Assembly: GCA_017480395.1 (NCBI GenBank)
Contig: JAFVAS010000119.1
Span: 1-6,600, forward strand
Reading direction: 5' to 3'
Origin: Oscillospiraceae bacterium
GTDB taxonomy: Bacteria; Bacillota; Clostridia; Oscillospirales; Oscillospiraceae
DNA: 6,600 bases
Positions 1 through 4,009 of the stretch are shown one piece after another. Numbering within the stretch: position 1 is the stretch's first letter; each line of letters starts with the position of its first letter. The notes below the pieces were generated by a model. It saw only the letters and a program-made list of their open reading frames with translations, was not told the origin of the DNA and made no database searches. The position numbers and the translations under genes were made by a program.

Positions 1-29
1 CGGGACAGACCGCAGTCACTAAAACCGAT

Positions 30-60
30 GACAGTATAGCACCCCGCGGGGTGTGCTGTC
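30..60. repeat. Imperfect inverted repeat / leader hairpin before the first gene
   Basis: Outer arms GACAG (30-34) and CTGTC (56-60) are perfectly complementary. Inner arms CACCCC (40-45) and GGGGTG (48-53) are also complementary around a GC centre, and five unpaired bases on one side and two on the other join the two stems. The structure ends 7 bases before the AAAGGAG of the first gene. No run of T follows on either strand, so it does not read as a classical intrinsic terminator. It could be a repressor operator, a leader or RNA-processing hairpin, or a weak transcription barrier. The role is inference; the symmetry is directly visible. Confidence 0.6.
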
Positions 61-79
61 AAATGCAAAGGAGATTTAC

Positions 80-265
80 ATGGATAATAACATCATCATC
101 ATCAAGATCCAGGACGAGCTGTACTGCATAGCCTGCGTGCTCGCAGCCCTATCCGAATATCCCCATGACGCCCAGATGGCTCAGGCTATCGGGTATATAG
201 GCGACCGCATTGACCGTTGTGCAGACCAACTGCTGAATGCACTCCGGGAGGCGCATCATGAGTGA
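80..265 (+). CDS. Hypothetical small phage protein (61 aa)
   Basis: I do not recognise this family. The protein has an acidic/polar N-terminus (MDNN), an Ile-rich stretch IIIIKI at residues 5-10 encoded partly by four consecutive ATC triplets (92-103), and two probable amphipathic helices, about residues 11-25 and 31-57. It has three cysteines (16, 19, 47); C16 and C19 form one CxxC-like pair, but no second pair exists to make a zinc site. The ATG at 80 is chosen over an upstream in-frame start at 53 because AAAGGAG lies at 67-73 with a 6-base spacer, and the upstream start would fall inside the inverted repeat. Its end overlaps the next start by 8 bases, so the two are probably translationally coupled. 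Small helical proteins of this size are common in phage early operons; function unknown. Confidence 0.7.
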   Translation: MDNNIIIIKIQDELYCIACVLAALSEYPHDAQMAQAIGYIGDRIDRCADQLLNALREAHHE

Positions 266-353
266 CGCCATCTTTGCCGCCCTGATCGTCGCCGGAGGCT
301 CGCTCCTTGCCGCCGCTGTGCTGGCCCTGCCGGTGCTGCTGGTGTGGCTGTGA
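258..353 (+). CDS. Tiny single-span membrane peptide (31 aa)
   Basis: The reading frame encodes MSDAIFAALI followed by a nearly uninterrupted run of Ala, Val, Leu and Gly ending VLLVWL. It has one acidic residue (D3) and no basic residue, so residues 5-31 would form one membrane-spanning helix with almost nothing outside the bilayer. A good ribosome-binding site, GGGAGG (246-251), sits 6 bases before the ATG. The start overlaps the previous stop by 8 bases, and the next gene's ribosome-binding site follows the stop directly. This spacing supports real translation. The role is unknown: short hydrophobic phage peptides include membrane toxins, holin-like and exclusion peptides, but nothing here identifies one. 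It is too short for homology to settle easily, and could still be a chance frame in GC-rich DNA. Confidence 0.55.
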   Translation: MSDAIFAALIVAGGSLLAAAVLALPVLLVWL

Positions 354-354
354 G

Positions 355-359
355 GGAGG
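355..359 (+). promoter_or_regulatory. Ribosome-binding site that decides the DUF3846 start
   Basis: GGAGG lies only one base from the ATG at 361 but 7 bases from the in-frame GTG at 367. A one-base spacer is too short for normal initiation, so the GTG at 367 is the better start although ATG is the more usual codon. Confidence 0.55.
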
Positions 360-366
360 TATGACC

Positions 367-687
367 GTGGCAAGGAAAATACTTGTGTTAGTCAAACAGC
401 CCGGCAAAGCCCCGCATCACGTCTGGCTGAGCAATCGTCTGGAATCGCTGCAGGGCTATGTCGGAGGTTATATTGAGACCGTGACACTGGCTACTGATCT
501 GGTGGTCATATGCAACGAGGAGGGCCGATTGTTGAAGGGCATGAAACCAAACTGCACGATCTGCGGTGTAAATTTTGTAGGCCCCATCATCATGGCCGGA
601 ATCTACGGTGATGAGTTTGCTGACCTGCCACTTGAGTGGGATGAGATGAAACGCCTGTTTCCGGAGCTGTGGGAGGCCACCGTATGA
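367..687 (+). CDS. DUF3846 domain-containing protein
   Basis: Numbering from the GTG start gives 106 residues. The features that place it in DUF3846 are KILVLVKQPGKAP near the N-terminus, SLQGYVGGYIE at about residues 27-37, CNEEGRL at about 49-55, and a C-terminal hydrophobic stretch GPIIMAG followed by GDEFADLP. Family members are small proteins of phages, plasmids and mobile elements, typically about this length. They are often described as having a conserved 'LQ..VGG.IE' and 'NEEG' core; no biochemical activity is established as far as I know. The start at 367 (GTG) is preferred over ATG 361 because of ribosome-binding-site spacing. The stop overlaps the next ATG by 4 bases. Family assignment is from remembered sequence pattern, so it is good but not certain. 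Confidence 0.8.
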   Translation: MARKILVLVKQPGKAPHHVWLSNRLESLQGYVGGYIETVTLATDLVVICNEEGRLLKGMKPNCTICGVNFVGPIIMAGIYGDEFADLPLEWDEMKRLFPELWEATV

Positions 688-1088
688 ATGACTATATAAC
701 AATACGTGACATCGCCAACGTGACCCCCACCATTACCAAAATCAACGTGATTGCGAGGGCTGACAGCACCCGGTATCTGCATCAGTGGCTAATTGGGGAC
801 TATCCAGAAAATTTGCCGAGAAAACTGTTCTGGGACGAACACACAGGTAAACTATCCGTAATCAGAACAAACATCAACGTACACCATGAGCCGACACGTT
901 ATGGCCCTGAAATGGGCTGGGCCTTAAAGGAATCGGCAATCCATTCCGCGCTGCTTAATGCACCAATCACCCATCTCTCGATGAATTGCGCTGACGGAAT
1001 CACATATGAACTGAGCATCGACATCACGTTAACCGAGCTGGAGGTGGAGATGATCCGTGCCGAGTTTGATGCGGAGGCCACCACATGA
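684..1088 (+). CDS. Hypothetical protein (134 aa), AT-richer than its neighbours
   Basis: I do not recognise this protein. It begins MNDYITIRDI, has an alternating hydrophobic pattern suggesting beta strands at residues 15-25 and 57-67, a segment GPEMGWALKESAIHSAL at 74-90 that looks helical, and a strand-rich C-terminal part (THLSMNC, ITYELSIDIT) before a final charged helix. There is no signal peptide or membrane segment. GGGAGG (671-676) is 7 bases before the ATG at 684, and the start overlaps the previous stop (ATGA). The stop overlaps the next gene in the same way. Positions 781-900 are 44% G+C by hand count, against 68% for 1201-1260 in the next gene. This, together with many ATA/ACA/AAA-type codons, suggests a more recent arrival in the operon. 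Confidence 0.7.
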   Translation: MNDYITIRDIANVTPTITKINVIARADSTRYLHQWLIGDYPENLPRKLFWDEHTGKLSVIRTNINVHHEPTRYGPEMGWALKESAIHSALLNAPITHLSMNCADGITYELSIDITLTELEVEMIRAEFDAEATT

Positions 1089-1453
1089 CCCGCCCCGTCG
1101 TCTACATCGCCGGGCCAATCACCGGCTGGGCCAACTACCGGGAGCGGTTTGCCGGGGTGGCCCGGGATCTGGAGGATCTCAACTATACCCCGCTCAACCC
1201 CGCGGTGCTGCCCGAGGGCATGACCCCGGCCCAGTACATGCGCATCTGCATGGCCATGCTGGACAGCGCCGACGCCGTGGTGGCCCTCCCCGGCTGGCAG
1301 GAATCCAAAGGGGCCAGCATTGAAGTCAATCTGGCCAACTACACCGCGACGCCGGTGATTATGTACCCCGCCCATGAGGTGCCGGTGTGCCGTCAGTTGG
1401 CCCTGGGCATCGCGCTTGACGCGGCAATCCAAAACAAGAAAAGGAGAATGTAA
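1085..1453 (+). CDS. DUF4406 protein, nucleoside 2-deoxyribosyltransferase-like
   Basis: The 122-residue protein begins with the family signature VYIAGPITG (residues 6-14), which forms the first strand and nucleotide-binding loop in this fold. NP at 38-39, an MLDSADAVVALPGW stretch at 58-71 and SKGASIE at 74-80 follow. E80 occupies the position of the catalytic glutamate in nucleoside 2-deoxyribosyltransferases and the related Rcl/DNPH1 2'-deoxynucleotide N-hydrolases. Those enzymes cut or swap the base-sugar bond of deoxynucleosides or their 5'-phosphates. The phage version could alter the nucleotide pool for replication; this is inference. ATG 1085 overlaps the preceding stop (ATGA), with GGAGG (1073-1077) 7 bases upstream. 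Length and motif spacing look complete. The substrate cannot be read from the sequence. Confidence 0.85.
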   Translation: MTRPVVYIAGPITGWANYRERFAGVARDLEDLNYTPLNPAVLPEGMTPAQYMRICMAMLDSADAVVALPGWQESKGASIEVNLANYTATPVIMYPAHEVPVCRQLALGIALDAAIQNKKRRM

Positions 1454-1456
1454 GCC

Positions 1457-1807
1457 ATGACCATCACCGTAACGTTTGAATCCCTGGAGGAATTCCAGCA
1501 GCACCTGCACCTGTCCACTCCCGCCCCAGCCCCTGCTCCGATGCCAGCCCCTGCTCCGATGCCCACCCCGGCCCCTGCGCCGGTTACTCCGGCTCCGACT
1601 CCGGTTGTACCGACGACCGCCGCCCCGTCCATCACCCTAGCTCAGGTGGCCAAGGCCGGCGCCGATCTGCTGGCGGCCAACCCCGCCGCCAGGGCCCAGC
1701 TTCAGGGGCTGCTCCAGCAGTTTAACGTCCCTGCAGTGCAGTCGCTGGCTCCGGATCAGGTCGGCCCCTTCGCCACGGCGCTGAGAGGATTGGGGGCGCA
1801 GATCTGA
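1457..1807 (+). CDS. Phage protein with Ala/Pro-rich linker and small C-terminal domain (116 aa)
   Basis: Three parts are visible. A short N-terminal segment MTITVTFESLEEF with a helix reaches to residue 19. A linker at about 20-57 is made almost only of Pro and Ala with scattered Thr, Met and Val. A C-terminal domain at 58-116 contains ITLAQVAKAGADLL, LQGLLQQFNV and a final FATALRGLGAQI. Small phage proteins with this last domain and a variable linker occur near replication genes in Firmicutes phages; I know no assigned function. The linker contains a perfect tandem duplication of 18 bases. AAGGAG (1441-1446) is 10 bases before the ATG, 3 bases after the preceding stop. Its TGA shares one base with the next ATG (TGATG). 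It may tether two partners, but that is inference. Confidence 0.75.
   Translation: MTITVTFESLEEFQQHLHLSTPAPAPAPMPAPAPMPTPAPAPVTPAPTPVVPTTAAPSITLAQVAKAGADLLAANPAARAQLQGLLQQFNVPAVQSLAPDQVGPFATALRGLGAQI
1526..1561 (+). repeat. Perfect tandem repeat, 2 x 18 bp, in the Ala/Pro linker
   Basis: The unit CCAGCCCCTGCTCCGATG occurs at 1526-1543 and again without change at 1544-1561; degenerate Ala/Pro codons continue the pattern to about 1610. The unit is a multiple of three, so gain or loss of copies would lengthen or shorten the linker without breaking the reading frame. Confidence 0.9.
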
Positions 1808-3021
1808 TGCCGACCCCCGAACAGCACGCGCTGCTCTCCGCCAGCAGCTCCCACCGCTGGATCAACTGCCCGCCCTCGGTGCGGCTGAGCGAGGATATCC
1901 CGGACAAGACCAGTGAGTATGCCGAGGCGGGCCGAGTGGCCCACGCGATTGCAGAGCTGAAGGCGCGGCGCTACTTTCTGGAGCCTATGTCCGCCCGAAC
2001 CTATAATGCCCGGCTGAAGAAGCTGCGGGCAGATCCCCACTACGACAAGGGCATGGACGCCAGCACCGACGCCTATCTGGAATATCTGCAGAGCCTGGCC
2101 ATGTCCTTCGGCGAAACCGCGCCGAGTGTGGCGCTGGAGATCCGAGTGGAGTATGACGACATCGCCCCCGACGGCTTCGGCACCTCCGACTGCATTATGG
2201 TCACCCCGGACACGCTGTGCGTTATCGACTACAAGAACGGGGCCGGGGTGCCAGTGGAGGCGGAAAACAACAGCCAGATGATGCTCTATGCCTGGGGCGC
2301 TCTGAGGCTCTATGGCCCCATCTATGGCGGCAGCATCCAGACCGTGCGCATGGCCATCGTCCAGCCCAACGCCGGAGGCGTGAAGGAATGGAGCCTCAGT
2401 GTGGTTAATTTGTACCGTTGGGCGGAAGAGGTGGCCAAGCCGGCGGCAAAGCTGGCTTATTCCGGCGCGGGCGATGCCAAGCCCGGCGACTGGTGCCGGT
2501 TCTGCCCGGCCAAGGCGCAGTGCTCTGCCCGAGCCGCCGCCATGCTCGCCCTCGATGATCAATACCACATGGGGCTCCCAGCAGGCATGCCCGGAGCTGA
2601 TCACCGCACCCCTTATCTGCTCACAGATGCTGAGGTGGGCGAATGCCTGGAGGCCGCCGCCTACCTGGAAGCCTGGGTGAAAGATCTGAAGGACTACGCC
2701 CTGACCACCATCCTCCATGGCGGTGAGATCGCCGGCTATAAGGTGGTTGAGGGGCGGGGCTCACGGGATTGGGCCGATCTGGACAACGCCTTCCGGATTC
2801 TGTCTCAGCAGCGCGGGGTCGCCGAGGCCCTTCTTTGGGAGCGCAAGCCGGTCTCCGTCGCTGGACTGGAGAAGGCGCTGGGCAAGAAGATCTTCGCCCA
2901 GACCGCCGGCGACCTGGTGGAAAAGAAGCCCGGCAAGCCCGCACTGGTCCCAGAGAGTGACAAGCGCCCGCCCTACAACGCCGCAGCAATCGCATTTACG
3001 GAGGTAACTCCGAATGGATGA
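1807..3021 (+). CDS. DUF2800 protein, RecB/Cas4-like Fe-S nuclease
   Basis: The 404-residue protein carries the full PD-(D/E)XK pattern of RecB-type nucleases: G42-x3-H46-x3-E50 (motif I), GTSD with D128 (motif II), DYK at 141-143 (motif III), and Q157 followed by LYAW (motif IV). Four cysteines have the spacing of the Cas4/AddB [4Fe-4S] site: C21 near the N-terminus, then C230, C233 and C239 (CxxCx5C). No helicase motifs are present, so it should act as a stand-alone nuclease. The C-terminal third (about 265-404) is family-specific. It usually sits beside DUF2815 and a phage DNA polymerase and probably resects DNA ends for recombination or replication; the role is inferred. The ATG at 1807 overlaps the previous stop (TGATG), with only a weak GAGAGG or GGGGG upstream, so translation is probably coupled. 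The N-terminal start is supported by C21 lying close to it. Confidence 0.92.
   Translation: MPTPEQHALLSASSSHRWINCPPSVRLSEDIPDKTSEYAEAGRVAHAIAELKARRYFLEPMSARTYNARLKKLRADPHYDKGMDASTDAYLEYLQSLAMSFGETAPSVALEIRVEYDDIAPDGFGTSDCIMVTPDTLCVIDYKNGAGVPVEAENNSQMMLYAWGALRLYGPIYGGSIQTVRMAIVQPNAGGVKEWSLSVVNLYRWAEEVAKPAAKLAYSGAGDAKPGDWCRFCPAKAQCSARAAAMLALDDQYHMGLPAGMPGADHRTPYLLTDAEVGECLEAAAYLEAWVKDLKDYALTTILHGGEIAGYKVVEGRGSRDWADLDNAFRILSQQRGVAEALLWERKPVSVAGLEKALGKKIFAQTAGDLVEKKPGKPALVPESDKRPPYNAAAIAFTEVTPNG
2999..3012 (+). promoter_or_regulatory. GNRA-type hairpin covering the ribosome-binding site of the gene at 3014
   Basis: CGGAG (2999-3003) and CTCCG (3008-3012) pair perfectly around GTAA, a GNRA tetraloop in RNA. 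The GGAGG ribosome-binding site (3000-3004) is almost wholly inside the 5' arm, and the ATG follows the 3' arm by one base. Ribosomes finishing the upstream gene (stop at 3019-3021) would melt the stem, so it would favour translation coupled to that gene. Confidence 0.6.
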
Positions 3022-3391
3022 GATCGAGATCCGCTCCGGGACATTTTGTGCGCACATAGACCTGAGCAAGCTGCATCTGATCCCGCAGAGAAACCTGGAG
3101 CGCCTGGTAAAGATAGCTCGTGCCGAACCGGAAAACGAGTTTGCACTGAGGGTTCTAGACTTGTGGAGCCAAGCCTGCCTAGAGACTGCCAATAGCGAGC
3201 TAAAGGCCGCTGAACAGGATTACAGCACCAATTACAAAGAGGTAAACCCCCGTTCCCGCACCAAGGCGGCACGCGCCATTCTTGCGGAAAACAAAAGGCT
3301 GCGTTCCCGGGTGCAGGAGTGCCGAGTCAGGCTTCGCCAAGCCCAAAAACTATTCGCCCTTTTATGCAATCAAACATCAGCAAAGGAGTAA
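3014..3391 (+). CDS. Hypothetical charged helical protein (125 aa)
   Basis: I do not recognise this protein. The N-terminus (MDEIEIRSGTFCAHIDLSKL) could form short strands. From about residue 24 it is mostly helical and highly charged, with a possible coiled coil at about 83-117, rich in Arg, Lys, Glu, Leu and Ala (for example ILAENKRLRSRVQE). Four cysteines (12, 55, 103, 118) are dispersed and form no metal motif. The basic C-terminal helix could contact nucleic acid or a partner; that is inference. The ATG overlaps the DUF2800 stop by 8 bases and GGAGG lies 9 bases upstream (3000-3004). G+C is lower than in both neighbours: 47% in 3181-3240 by hand count. It separates DUF2800 from DUF2815, which usually adjoin, so it is likely an insertion into the module. 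Confidence 0.75.
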   Translation: MDEIEIRSGTFCAHIDLSKLHLIPQRNLERLVKIARAEPENEFALRVLDLWSQACLETANSELKAAEQDYSTNYKEVNPRSRTKAARAILAENKRLRSRVQECRVRLRQAQKLFALLCNQTSAKE

Positions 3392-3397
3392 TTCATT

Positions 3398-4006
3398 ATG
3401 GCCATCACCATCAATAACGTCCGTTTTTCCTACTGCAACCTGTTCCAGCCCAAGCCCCCGATCAACAACCCTACCGGGGATCCCAAGTACAGCACCACCA
3501 TTCTGGTGCCCAAGTCCAACACCCAGGCAAAGGCCGCCATCGATGCCGCCATTGCCCAGGCCATTGAGGCGGGCGTAGCCAGCAAGTGGAACGGCGTCCG
3601 GCCCCCTCAGCCCGCCATCTGTGTCCACGACGGCGACGGCCCCCGCCCCAGCGACGGCGCGTCTTATGGAGAGGAGTGCCGGGGCTGCTGGGTGCTCACC
3701 GCCTCCAGCAAGGACAAGCCCTTTGTGGTGGACGCCCAGGTGCAGAGCATCATCGATCCCACCCAGGTCTATTCCGGCATGTGGGGCAATGTCAATGTCA
3801 GCTTCTACGCATACAATCAGGCCGGCAAAAAGGGCATCGGGTGCGGCCTGAACGGCGTCCAGAAGACCCAGGACGGCGAGCCGCTGAGCGGCCGCGTGAC
3901 CGCCCAGGACGCCTTCCAGCCCGTGGCACAGACGGCCACGCCCGCCTATACCCCCGCTGTATCCGGCTGGGGCAACGTGGATCCCATTACCGGCCAGCCT
4001 CTGTAA
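3398..4006 (+). CDS. DUF2815 protein, gp2.5-like ssDNA-binding protein
   Basis: The 202-residue protein shows the DUF2815 pattern: an N-terminal strand VRFSYCNLFQPK (8-19), KYSTTILVPKSNTQAKAAIDAAI (30-52), HDGDGPRP (77-84), W98-LTASSKDKPFVVDA (98-113), VYSGMWGNVNVSFYAYN (124-140) and KGIGCGLNGVQKTQDGEPLSG (145-165). This family resembles the OB-fold ssDNA-binding proteins of the T7 gp2.5 type, which coat and anneal single strands and stimulate the phage polymerase; that function is inferred here from family resemblance and position. AAGGAG (3383-3388) is 9 bases before the ATG and overlaps the end of the previous gene. The tail after about residue 170 is Pro/Thr/Ala-rich and ends GNVDPITGQPL; it lacks the strongly acidic C-terminus of T7 gp2.5 and bacterial SSB. 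The next gene starts 3 bases after the stop. Confidence 0.9.
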   Translation: MAITINNVRFSYCNLFQPKPPINNPTGDPKYSTTILVPKSNTQAKAAIDAAIAQAIEAGVASKWNGVRPPQPAICVHDGDGPRPSDGASYGEECRGCWVLTASSKDKPFVVDAQVQSIIDPTQVYSGMWGNVNVSFYAYNQAGKKGIGCGLNGVQKTQDGEPLSGRVTAQDAFQPVAQTATPAYTPAVSGWGNVDPITGQPL

Positions 4007-4009
4007 TCT

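Noticed and set aside
30..60. Intrinsic transcription terminator
   Set aside because: The stem is GC-rich, but no T-run follows on the + strand (AAATGC) or on the minus strand, where the nearest T-run is about ten bases away.
1..79. Tail of an upstream gene and a promoter
   Set aside because: One frame closes at 20-22 and another at 37-39, so either could be a gene end, but too few codons are visible to judge. No convincing paired -35/-10 boxes can be seen.
899..1510. A 203-codon minus-strand frame opposite the DUF4406 gene
   Set aside because: It runs opposite three coupled + strand genes, has His/Gly-rich low-information sequence and no recognisable domain.
1519..1627. CRISPR-like or minisatellite array
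   Set aside because: Only two exact copies exist, with no spacers, and the repeats are explained by Ala/Pro codons within a reading frame.
1756..2718. A 320-codon open frame on the minus strand opposite DUF2800
   Set aside because: It is antisense to the nuclease motifs, its product resembles no family, and no conserved domain or plausible neighbour supports it.
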